A stretch of DNA of 64,000 nt, taken from the NCBI RefSeq assembly GCF_008831285.2, contig NC_045142.1, forward strand, positions 11,546,716 to 11,610,715. The letters run 5' to 3'. A model generated the notes under the pieces. That model did not search any database. It saw only the letters and a list, made by a program, of their open reading frames with translations, and was not told the DNA's origin. A program made the translations under genes and the position numbers. Below, in pieces: positions 45,620 to 59,285 of the stretch. Source of the DNA: Nymphaea colorata. Lineage: Eukaryota; Streptophyta; Magnoliopsida; Nymphaeales; Nymphaeaceae. Position 1 is the first letter of the stretch; each line of letters starts with the position of its first letter.

Positions 45620-48600
45620 TTACACAAAGTCTACCACGTGGAGGTCGGATGGTCCCATTGATTTGTTCTTTATTACCCGCGGTTGATTATCTACAATTTC
45701 AAGTACCTGTAACACCATACTTTGACATTATGCAAACATCATAGCTTTCATATTTGCAAACACATACTTGTAAAATACCTGAGACATGATTCAGAAAAAT
45801 CACAGTAAAGCTCAACATTGATTTCAATCGAGACAACATTGAATATAATGTAACATGCAATGGATGTAAAATCCAATTAGCATGAGAAAAGCTACGCATA
45901 TCAAATTTTTTTTTTCATAAATCAGGCATCGTCTATGTAACATGACAACACTTAAGGGTGCAGCACCTGTGTCAGCACAGCTGGACGTGAGTGCAGGTGC
46001 AGCACATGGCTTGGAAATGGCAAAATGATATTTGTAGTTTTTTGGTCTATATTTTATCTTTCGTAATTTTTTAGTAATTCAAATTTTATGAATACAAGTA
46101 ATGAATATATGTCTTTATGTGCTTAAAATATATCCCACAACTGCGTTTGCACCCATTTTGACATACTGCATATCATTATGTGGAGAGAATATGCAAATGA
46201 ATACTGAACAAAATTTAGGCCACAAAACCAGAAACGATTGGATGTTGTCTAACATGCAACGGGCATACGATCCAGTTCACTAGCACAAAAATAGACAACA
46301 TTGAACATTGTGGAACATTGGAGAAATAAGGGCATACTGCATGCTCATTTCGTGTGTGGTATGACCTACACATGCTGTCTGATCTTAATAACTCAGACGG
46401 CTCGTTTTGTTTTTTTTATTTTAAATTAAAGAAAAAACAATGCAACCGGGTGGAGGGCAACACCCCCTGGCCATGGCACCGGCGAGCCGGAGACACCCAT
46501 TGGGGCCTCACTGGTGGCCTTGGACAGCCAGCAACGTCTCACTGGCAACTCCTTAGTTGTAAAAAAGCAGAGAGGGAGGCTGTTGCCTCCCCCTGATGTT
46601 GCTGAATGGCTCGACAGGGTGACACCGGCAGTACAAGCCACCGGTGAGCCAAGCTGTGGTATTGCTGGCACAGCAGATAGGAGGTGATGACATCTTGTCC
46701 CTCTTGAGAGAAGGATGACTGTCTCCCATGCGAAAAAAAAAAAAAGTGTGCTCAGATGCTCGCAAAGAGGCATGCCTCCTAAACTGGATGCTTGATGTGT
46801 GGGCAGGCACGCCTCCATGGAACATGCAATGGATGCAAAATCCAATTCATTAGTGCCGAAAAAGCTACAAACTTCAAACAAGTTTCTTCTTAAATCAGGG
46901 ATCATTATGTCAAGAGAGAACATGCAAGTGAATAAAGAATACATTTTTATAGAACACAATCATTTATGCATGTAGTTATTTAAGTCTGGGGTTAAGGTTA
47001 GTCCTCAAACAACTTCATTAATCAATAAGATTGGGGTTCACCAGCCCCGCAGTACTTAAGGTGATCACAAGAACCACGTCTGGTAAGTAAGCATCCAGGC
47101 CCATTCATTATTCTGGACTTGACCCAATTGCAAGTATGCCCCATATACTATCAATCACCCTCCCCTCAATTTACACCTTGTACTCAAGTTGAGAAGCTAG
47201 AAAAGCATTCCTTAATCTGCGCTGAGTCTTCCCAAGTAAGGTGAAGGGGCTCCTTCACCTTGCCATTCTATGAGCCACTGTACCGAGGAGTGCCCCTTTT
47301 TTGCCCCTTTTTTACCATATGATGGCTGCACCCTCTAAATGGATCGCTGCTATTCGAACTCTCTGATCGGCTGAGACATTCTAACAATAAAAAAAACTGT
47401 TTAGCCTTGAATACCCAACTCATCAGGTTTTCGCCAAAAAACCTTGGGAAGTCGACCTTCGGTGGTTTAGTAAAGTATTTTCCCTCCCCAGTTCGTCTTT
47501 GGTTTTCAGGAAGCGTACCTGTATGTCCTCTATCGGGTATCGTGGTTGGGGTGCACAAGTTCTGATCGTCTGCCTTTAACCAACATACACCTTCACATGT
47601 TGGACCCTAGGTCCAAACATGAATTTGACTTCCACAAAAACTGTAATAACCTTATTCAAAAGTGATTTGACTGCCTACTAAGAGTGGATCCGTCATCTTC
47701 AATTTGCACCAAAAAAGGCTATGAACAATGACACTTGACGCTACGAAATGTGAACACCTTATGATTTCTAAAATGTTCAATATAGGACTATTCTCAAGTG
47801 TTTCTCCACTGCTGGGGTGCTATAATTGACCACCTGAAGGAATATGTGTTCTCGCATGAACTTTAGGTCGGTACCAAATTTGGCTATGATACAACTGCAA
47901 TGACATGACAGCTGAACCCAAAGTAGCTCAATTGCTGGCAGATTCCAACCTATCTCATAGCTGACTTCGATTTGCATCTCAAAAGGGTATGACCAGTATA
48001 ATTCGGAGTGTAGGACACAAGTATATAAACTCCTTAATATTTCTCAACCTGTTCAATATAAGAATGTTTTCAGATCCTCCCATCTTGTGGCATGTTACAA
48101 TTTTACTGTGGTTGCCACAATCTAGGAACCTTACACCATCCAGTTAAAAAACTAACTCGAGTGTCATAGATCCCAATCTGCCCCACAGCTGGATTCCGTT
48201 CGTGCCCAACATGAATTCTATATGGAGCAAACTCAATAGGAAAAAAAGACATGTTCAACCATCTCTCAGTCACACGTTTTCAAATGTTATAAACCCATAT
48301 CGTACAGCCATCATCAAAGAACATACAGGTTAGCAGGTTACTTGGAGGATTTCAAAGGATTATTTGACACAAACATTTTCTCATTACCTCTGGTGCCTTG
48401 TTTAGGACACCACTTGACATTCCCACATCGATTCGCCACACACTGTCATTATACTTACTGCAATTTAAATATTAAAAAATGAATATATAATCGAGCTGAA
48501 AATCACTAAGTTATAGAATAATTAGTATGTATTGTACAAGGCAAAGGCAAAACGCATACCAATTGGCTCCAGATAACTGAGGAGTATGACCAACGACTAT

Positions 48601-51600
48601 TGTTTTGGCACCTATTGCATGCAACGTCTCTTGGACAATCACAGATATCTGGCAGAGAAAAAGGTCCCTACTAAGAAAATGTTATAAAGGTTCTCCGCAA
48701 ACTTTCCAGGAAAACTCCACCTGAAGAACATCACCTGCTGACTGCTGTAGCCTATCTGCTCACTGTCTCTTGAATATAAACGGTTCCAAACAACACTGTC
48801 ATAGCCTCTTGTAGCTACAAAAGGAATTTCAGAGTCCTCATGAGCAATTCCACTCATCCAACGAGATACTTCCTTGTTCATTCTCTCTATGCCATAGACA
48901 ACTGCATATGTAAAATTTCCTTCAGAAAGATGTTCAATGCCATAGGAATTAAGTTATTAATACAATTTAATATGTGCACAACTGAAAAATTGAACCTTCA
49001 GATCTTCGTTACAGGCATGAAATATGATCTATTGGGAACATCAGATGCTACAAATGCTTTGAACCAACCATACTATCTTTTGTTTTCAACAATACGTAAG
49101 GAACATTCACCATATTCTCTATTTTTGTCCAACAACCAGTGAGATGCAATATAGCAGTCTGTTCTCTACTGCGATCCGGCTAGCTATTTTTGTGATCTGG
49201 CATCTACCTAATGGACAGGATAATGGTCAAGCAAGTCCACAACAAGGCTATACTACTTCTGTAGTTTGTCAGAAAATGTTAAAATGAATTCAGTAGTAAT
49301 GCAAATAAATAAATAAATCACCAACACCACAGATATATCTTTTTTCGTATAAAAGAAAAATTACATGTGAAAAGTTTTCTTATTTTACCATGATGAGGAA
49401 GAAGACCACCATGGCAGAACACCCAGTCATCGATCTGGAGAACAACCGGGTGACGTGCCAGCTCACATGCTAATGGACCCCCTGGTTTGAGAAGAAAGGA
49501 TCTTGCACTGACACCCTTCTGTCTCTGTTCTAGCATTCAGAAAAGTGTAAGGATAATGTTAAAACTTCCTAATTCTGTTAGCACTGTACTGTGACTCATC
49601 AACTATGCTGTTAAATACCCTTTATAAGCTTGTTCCATAAAAATGTAAAATAGCAGCTGGACTGAGTGTTCTAGTTAATGGTTGTGCATCAACAGTTATT
49701 ACAGCATTCATCAAAGCCCATAATTGGAAGGAAAAACAATGAAGGAAAAGATGCAACATTCTGATTACAAAAAACCTGAACTAGGGTTCGTTTTTAACGC
49801 ATAATGGTTTATGAATTCATTAAAAGTTACTATATTCAACGGAGAAGCTCATATGGGGATGGTTTGGAGTTAGCAGCTCGACTGCTTGTTTTTTACAGTT
49901 ATCAAACAAGTTAAAGCTTCCCAGTCATACTGAGCATTAAATATGTTAAAGATATTATAAAATAATTAGTTGTTTTATATATAATTAATTTTTTCATGTC
50001 ACTATCTTCTATCACCATAGTTTGCTTGGAACTCTAGCAAATACACTTCCAAGTTTGCTTAGCCATGCATTTCATTCCTCAGTAACAGGTCATTAAACCT
50101 GCAGGAGACCCATCCTTCATATGAGACTACAGGCAAACGACATATTCTAAGGGCTATTTTTCATATTCTTATGATGATTCTAGTTAAGCTTTTGCTTACA
50201 TAAAAGTTATGAAAAAGCATGTGATGGTACTTCTATGTTTGATGTGCAATGTGCATGCACAGACCCAAACCCTGAGGACTGGTTTTATGAAGGTCATGTT
50301 GAAGACATAAGACAACATGCTCTCTCGCAACTAAGGGTCTCAGATGCTTTGCTTCTTTAAATATGAGAAAATATGTCTGCCATATCATGGTTAGAGTTTC
50401 CTAAAATAGGATCAACTTAGAACTTGATGCTCCAAGTATGGAGAATATCTAGATAGGTATGCAATAGATGCTGAGGTCCTTTCAGTTCGGCCAAGTTATA
50501 GGGAGTTTAATATAGATGGCATCTGCACTATGTGTCAAATAGCTCAGACACAAAAGGAATGGGCTGTCATGAAGAATGTTTAAGAAGTACCTAGTTCTTA
50601 GTTCTTACTTAAAGAATGTTTATGGAGTATTGCATTCTTATTTATGTGCTTTCCAAGATATATTGTAATGCAGGGTCTGTTTACCTTCTTGAATATGCCA
50701 AGGCCATCCAGTGCAAGTTTATGAATGGTTCTCAACTTCCTATGCGGTGATGTAGGATTATGGAACAATATAAAAGGTTCTAATGCCTTGTAGTTGGACT
50801 TAAAAAAAAGAAGACATTTTTCACGTTTTTATTAATATGAAAAAAAAATGTGCATCATAAATAATAGCATCTATGTGAAGGATTCATGTTTTAACAATAT
50901 ATGAAAAATCAACCAGTCTGGGATAAAGAGGAGCTTTTTGTGGACATAATGTATGTCTGACAACCGTTTGTTGGAGTCATGTCTCATCATTCAAGAGGGG
51001 TGGTCTTGTGGAGCAATTAGATGTTTTGCAGGCAGAAGTGCAATTGCAATGTATGTTGACAAATTAATTATGTCCAGATGCCTAGCTGGTATATTTGGAG
51101 CAGAATGCATTCTGCCATGCATGGAGATTGCAGATTTTATTACCGGTACCCAACTGCAGGAGATGGTGCTCAGCTTCAACAACATTTTGGGAGGGATGGC
51201 AGAGTTTATTCCACAGCTCAGATGGTTTGCTCATTACTAGGGCTTCTGAATCTCATAGATTTTTCGGACTTGGTCCAATAGTATGCACTTCTATTGGTTT
51301 CATGAAGAATATTGGCATTTGAATCACCAGAAAGGTCAACTTCCAAACTGAAATACAATAAGTTCAGCACATTTTGTAGTAGCATGCATATTAGAACATA
51401 AATATACTGATTCCAAGGACCGGCATTCCCATAAGGAGGAATAACTGCCACTAGGGTAACATGGAACTTCATGAAAATTCTGCTCTCTGAGATAACTGGA
51501 AAAATATCATTTTTGGGATCCCTGTGATATGGATGATTAAGTTGATTTTTCTCATTTCACAATTCTTAACAAATGAGTGTCTAGCTTTAATATTTCTTCA

Positions 51601-52881
51601 TGAAATCTACGTTACCCTGAAGAGATGGTGAAATTAACTGTCACAATACTCTGATTGTGATGGCCTTAATCTCATAACTTGTTGCAGAAGAAACCTCTTT
51701 CTGGCTCTGAAATACTCCAACGACATGCTCTCACAAACCATACAACTTGCAATCTAGGCTGATGGATGCTAAAATAAATGCCGGTATCAGACACTTTATA
51801 TGAGCATTAAGCACAACAGAGATTGACAGGTAGACATCTGGACACAGCTATACATTTATATGTATGTGTTTGTGCGTGCGTGGAAAACAATTTGGTAATT
51901 CCCTTCAATTTCATTGCAGACATGTTATTGCATAAGGTAAAACAAGCTTGAATTAATGAAAAGATTTTACTCAATCATAGAGAAGCATTCTACTGAACTG
52001 CTGAAAACACAAGAGAATGATAGCCAGATGATCCTGTGAAGGAAAGAAGTCCCAGAAAGTTGGCCAAACTGGCAATATATAGGTGAGGATTGGCATAGAA
52101 GAAGATAGAATAGCATTGTGTTGATGTTTTGCTATTAACTTGTTTCCACCGTTTACAAAGCTTTCTTACAAATAATGTTTCCCTTCATGATTTATGCAAG
52201 TTAAATTTGAGTGCTTTTTGGCTTCACCAACCTACACTTATTTCATATAATTAGCAACTTTAGAGGGAAATGAAATGAAAACTAGAAGGGAATATTTAGA
52301 CTTTTTTAAGAAGAAAACAATTTTCTTTCTTGTATATTTTCATCTCTCCAGGAGATTTAACTCAGACAGTTTCTCTGCACAAGAAACACAAAAGCATAAA
52401 AATAGGTACAGATCACTCAAGTGGTTTAGTACCTTCATCAGGTCGAACGCACTCCAATGGCTTCTGGACTTTCTTCTCTTCTCTTTCCAAATCTCAGATG
52501 CCCTTGCCCATCCAATAAAAGCATTTTCCCACTTACTATCACAACCATCCAGATATTCCAAGAAGTCTATGCATTCATCAAATCCTTCTGGAGTAACATA
52601 TCTAAAATCACCTTCAACATTCATTGATTCATGATTCCCATTTATCTGACAAAACAAAAATCACATTATTAAGATCGGGAAAACATAGGTGATTTTACAG
52701 CTGGAGCATACACCAAGTCTGCATGATGTGGGTGAGAAAAAATACATCGCTGCACCTGAGTCAGTTGCACATCGTGTGTGCCATGGGTTTGCTGTTAATA
52801 ATTGATGATTATTATACTTTATGCTCTAATTCAAATGCATAATTTATTCTATGTTTGTACATATAAGCTTATTTTGCTTGC

Positions 52882-52922
<41 letters not shown>

Positions 52923-53341
52923 GTACATCGACTTGCTGGACCTGCATCCAAGTTCTTTGAAAAATCACAAACCCGCATACACACCTGACTGAACCTCACA
53001 CCTGCACTCATGTGACATAGTGTCAAATGATGCAAAAACTTGCACATTTTCTCTTTCATGATGTCAAGATATAAGCATTTACTTTTTATTCAGAATGCAT
53101 AATTCTACACTGTGATAACACACACACATTAACTATATACATAAACACACCCACACCCACACACACATATGTGACATACGTACGGGTACGAGTGCAGGTG
53201 CAGGTACAGGTATGGGTGCCGGTGCCGGTGCGGGTACGGATACGAACCATTTTCAAAAAACTTGGGTGCAGGGGTACGGCCGTGTGTGTGTGTATATATA
53301 TATATATGTAATTACAAGAAAGAAATACTTAGAAAAAAAAA

Positions 53342-53424
<83 letters not shown>

Positions 53425-56400
53425 CATAAACAAATAAACAACAAAGAAAATATATCAACAGTTCTTGCAGCAGTGTGTTTAAGAAACCTATGAAAAACTT
53501 TAAACATACGGACAACCGAGCAGCCCCCTATACAGTCAAATATGAACATCAGTCGAATTTTCACATCTAAAACATGGGTCAGCTTTGTGGAACTAGAATC
53601 CAAGCGCTAAATGCTGAATTGGAATGGCTCAGTTACAGAAAATATAGAAGACACCAAATACAGAAAATATAGGAACGGCTTAGCATTGTGGAGCGTGGTT
53701 GCATATCAATGTAAAAGAGAAAGGGCAGACAATATGATTTTCAAAGAAGAAAAAGAATATTAAAGATGACAAACTAGTAGAAGAAGAAAAACAAAATTAC
53801 TACAAAGAACAACAATAAAAAGAAAAATAGTTGATGCAAGAAGGTCGCTGGAATTCTTCCTCAGCAAATAGCGGTGGAGAAGAGCAAAACAGAGCCCTCG
53901 CTGGAGTTCTGTCGAGAGCTCTGTGTTTTTGAAAAGAAATATGAAAAAAAAAACCCTAATTTTTGGACAAAAATGGACTCAGTTAACATTGATCGAGTCT
54001 GTTTTTAGACGGACACGGACTCGGGTACGTCGACCGTACCAGGACCGTGTCCGGCGGCATACCCATACCCATATCGGTGTCGCACCCGACTGGCGTCTAA
54101 TCAATGGATCATCTAGAAACCTAGAAATCAACACATGTCAAACTAGAATCTAGGTACTGCAGCCATCTTATGTCAAAATTCAGTTAAAAGAATCACCTAG
54201 AGGACAAATTCACATTAGCTTTTCTTTGAAATTTGGTTAATGGTTCACTATTAGTCACAAAAGCAGCATATGAACCATGTCAAAATAGGATAATGTGGAT
54301 CTGTTTTGACAAATTCATCAGGTGGAAAATAGGTAAAAGGTCAAAACCCTCAAGCTATGTCACACGGGTACGGGTACGATAAGGGTACGGGTACGGTACG
54401 CGGACACGACAATTTTCAAAATTTTAGGATACGCGGACACGGCGAATTTTATATTCTAAAAAATTAAAAATGATAATAAAATTAAAAAGAAAACATTAAA
54501 TTAATAATTCACCCTTACAATCTCATAAGTTATAAGAAAGAAAGTCTCAGATTCTCAAACAAAACATTGTTCATCACCAATCTCATAAGTCATAAAAATG
54601 AAAGTCTCAAACAAAACAAAGAATGTCGGGTTAGTAAAGTGGTTCGGATCGGGTCTGACCCAGACCCGATCCAAAACGTATCCTGCCGTGTCCAAGTGTC
54701 GGAGTGTCGACACCGGTACATGGCCCATTTTGCCATGTCCATGTGACATAGCCCTCAAGAGTTAAGTTGAAGTATAGTTTTAAATAATCTACAATGCAAA
54801 GATGATAGCAACACTAAGCCATCTTTTTCTAAACAACTGGTCTAAAATTGAAGACATAAATTCAATTGTTTCCTGATTGGTAGCATTGCTTATGTAAAGA
54901 ACAAGATCCCAATGCAGTAACATGCTAATTTTGCGATAACATTCTGTAGTTTTCCCTGGTTTGGACTGAAAAATTTTGAGTCATGATAGAAAAACTAAAG
55001 TTCATGTATGTGCAGCAGACAAACTAGAGACTACTTACCAACATCATCAGAAATGAAGTGGTTTGACTGTTGCATTTTCACAGTTTCACTATCATAAATA
55101 ATGAATAGCAAGTGAGCATATGATACATTTTTGGCATAAGAAATTTTACAAAGAATATGGTGATCTTTTATATATTTACTATTGTTGTGTATGGATAGCA
55201 GTAATAAGCATGCAGAGTACAGAGATGTTAAATAGTACTCAGAGTAGCAATGGTTATCGGTACAACTTTTGTTTCAGAAACCATACCTGAAAGATGGCTC
55301 CTCCTTCTTGTTTTGCCTGAATACTTAGAGATCGCAACAATGACAAAATGGCAATTTCGTCTTCACCCCTATCTAAAACATCCCCAAGCTGAACAAGTAC
55401 CTGAATGATGAAATATAAACACTTTAATATCAAGAACACAAAATTTTGATTTTATCATGAACACAAATGTTTAAATTTTGTTATGCACATAATCTAACCT
55501 ACCTAACAAATTGTAGTTGAAGAAAAGATAGTGTGGAATTTTTATCTTGTTTCCCAAAGAGAATTTCTGTATAACCAAAATGAATAATGTGCTGATTATC
55601 AAGTGAAAATGATGTATGATGGACAAATTTTAGTGACATTGGATGGATAACAAGATTCTTGAGCCAATCACATAACCAACCATTTATTTTGTAAGAGCTC
55701 AGAAGAACAAATAGGAGATCCAACAAATATTTAGTTTATGTGAACAAAGAATTGAAACTACAAATGCTTCATCTAATTTCAATAATTTAGGCTTAATCAT
55801 GCCAATGAATATACGAATGTCTATAGCTTATACATTCTCATAAAATATAGTTATCCCAAAAGCATCAAATTTGAAACTGTCTAAAGAGTTTATTCAGTGC
55901 CTGGAGAAGTAAATAATATAATGGCCTAAAAATGCACAAATAAAAGGATCTATACCATTTAGTTAGGATAGAAAGTCTCAAAAACAGGAGAGTAAAAATT
56001 ATAGTATGTGAAAGTACATGTTTGATATTAAATATGGTGCCAGTAGTTCCTTTTTTACATGGTGTCCAGCCAATATATGTCTGTGATTTTTAGATCAGAT
56101 TCATTTCATGACAACATGATGAACATTAAGCATGTTTTTGCTGTTGCTAGCACTCTAACATTGACAATGTGATAGTTAATCTGGGATTTAAAAGAAATTT
56201 CATATCAAAAGCTTGCACTAACATTTGAAATTAGTCAATTGGATTGCAAAAGAACTTGTGGCGGAATAGAATTTCTGGAAGGGCGAAAGAAACATTAATT
56301 TTGTAGCTCATCATGCATTTAGGATGGTTATAAAATGGGGCCATTTTAGTCAACTGCATGAGAGCCATAGAAAGTCATGTCATTTGCGACTCATGGTTTA

Positions 56401-59228
56401 AGTAATTTTTGAACAAATATCTCCAGGAAAATAGGAGAAGAAATATAAAATAAACAATTATATATCTTAGGGACAGTCATGTGCTCCCAATGCAACCCCA
56501 TTGATTTGATTTGATCCATAACTTCATAGGAAGGAGAAAATATTCAACAGGATGCAATTTTTCACTATGAATGAATGCTGCTATGTAAATTGACAAGAAA
56601 TTTAGGTTTTAAAAACAGAAATTATTTAGATGACTCTCTAATTAAGAAAATGCATAAATGTCTCTTCTCTCTCTCTCTCTCTCTCTCTTGGGTTACCTCT
56701 AAAGAGTGGGGGTCGCACAATGTTTCAAGGTAAAGGAGCATTAAAAGATATTTAAGTTTCCAAAAAATTGATTGGTAAGATCACTTCAATGCATGAAGGT
56801 CTCTCCCCTAATGTACTATAAGGACATTTGTATCTAAAAAAGATAGAAAAGATAATCAAATAAGCAAGTAAAGAAGTACGAAAAAGATCTAAAAAGTTTT
56901 ATAAAAAGGGAAAAGATTGAGCTCAGTCGAAGTTGACTTAGGCCAAAACTACACATTGAAGTGCAGAAAATGTGTTGATTGCACCCAACATCACTTTGAC
57001 CATGCCCATGCCATGTTTCGTGTCCATATCCATGTCCTGCCATGTCAATAAGGTGCACCTGCCATTTAGGGGTGTCTGTTTTGACATAAGATTTGTTATT
57101 AACACATTTATTCAAGGGTACCATGAGCTTTAAAATTTAGAACTTGCACAAACATTTCAATCAGTGAAGCTTATATGAAGCCCAATATGATCCACAGCAT
57201 GAAAGGTGGCATTTAGAACTTCAATGAAAATAATTTGAAGACCTTTACCGTTTCTCCGCCAATCCACAAATTGTTATCAGCTGGATCCAAAACTCCAGCC
57301 ATTTCAAGAGCAGATCTTGCTTGTGCAATATCACCATGCAAGTCACCAACTAAACTTGAAAAGCAAAAATGATGCTTTAGTAGGGCAAAGATTAACCATA
57401 TTAATGAACTAACCAGTGAAGAACCCAAAAGCTATTCAAAAATGACAAAGTTTAAACACATATATGTGATACTTGCAAAAAGCCACAGCTGGATTTTCAG
57501 GATGTGCATTCTATCAGCAGGCATGACTTCAGGACATGAAATGTTTAATATGAATAACATCTACTTTCATAAATGCAGTCTGCAGTCTCAAAGCATTATT
57601 GTTAGATCTGGTTACACCCTCTTTGAGGTTGTCAATACCACAGAGTTTATGGAGTTCTTAGCAACAGTAGATGGTGCATTTAGCCATGACTTTTAAATAT
57701 TTAGCCATCTGGCAGCCGGCAGATTTCAATTTTACTGTATATGTATAAAACACGTACTTATCTTATAAGATGCTACAAACCTATAAAACACATGTTTATC
57801 TTAGAAAATGCTTGACTTGATTCCTACAGGTGGAGAGAACAAGCTCAGTAGATGAATATACTGAGAAGCTATGATATCTTACAGGTTGTACAACAAGTAC
57901 ATGAGATTTGGCAAAAGCATCATTATAGAGAAGCCAGGTATTAGGCGTCATGCCAACACGGGCATACAATGTATTGTTATTATTTTAATTGTTGAATTTT
58001 CCGATGACTTATAATTATTTTGTGAAATCATGGAAAAATGTGCTCATATTTTCTGCAAAATGGTTTTGTAAATTTCCAAGTGGATTCTGAAGTATGATTC
58101 TCCATGCATGCTGTTTTCACATGGCTTTCAGGTCAAGTTTGTACAATAGAAATATCAAAAAGCAGACAACCAAATCTGTTGAAATTTATCACCCAAAGAC
58201 CTAGAAATTAAAAAGAAAACAGGTTCTATGTCACATAAGACAGATCCATTGATAAAAAATGTACTTTATCCACTTACCTAGCAGTTGTATTGGAAAAATG
58301 TATAGGTCGAATCTGCAGCAGCATCTAGATAATTTGTTCTAGGTTTCATTTTTCTCCGTTTCTTCATAAGGCCAATAATTGAATGTTCGGAGAGAAAATG
58401 GTAAAGCTGAAATTTATCAGACAGTTTGCGGAAAGCAACTGTTTCTTGGGACAAGCTGGAACTTGGAGACTTGCAAGCTTAGGAAGGCAAAATCCCAAGA
58501 AAGAGTTTGGGATGCAAAATGGTAAGGCACAAGCCTAATTGTTGCTTCTCGGTAGATGTTCGTTGGGTTCCACTTGTAAAGATTTGCCATTGGACCATCA
58601 ATCCAAGCCACATCGAACCTGTCAAACTACTGTGCCAAACTAATTGTAGGAACTCAAAACTATGAAATAAACAAATTTTGTGACGAAAGTTGTTAACTCT
58701 ATTTCTGAGTTGAGACAGAAATCAGATTATTGTTGGTGCTGAAACTGAATTCCTTCCACATCCATTTCGCAGTTCACTTAGGCGTTAGTTAACACCTTTG
58801 AGGTATGCATCAGGCAGTTCCAGTGTTTGAATGTTGCATCTAGCCTATCAAAATTTCCAGTTTCCACAAGTTGGTGGCCATGCCATTCTTTGAATATGGT
58901 TGCTTAGCAAGAAGCTCAATCGTCTGTATCTGTTCCACACCAATTTCACTTTTTCTCAAAGAGTTCAACTCAGAACCCATTAGTCAACCCCCCTCCGTTT
59001 TTTTTGAAATCCAAATTTTATATGTTTCCTCAGGATTCATGAAAGAAACTACCATTAGGTGCTTCTAACTAAAAGTTCCGAAACGTTCAGATAGATACCT
59101 GGCATCAATGCTTCCATGTCCTATTAGGTGGGATATGCAAATAACAATATCCTACGACAAATTCCTTGGAAGAAATATGAAAAATAATTGGCATCTCACA
59201 AAGATATATACAGAGAGACCTCACAAAG

Positions 59229-59285
<57 letters not shown>

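Noticed and set aside
46426-46959. 177-residue minus-strand frame in SLP1 intron 8
   Set aside because: No domain is seen, the composition is biased, frames are open on both strands, and it lies in an inserted GC-rich segment.
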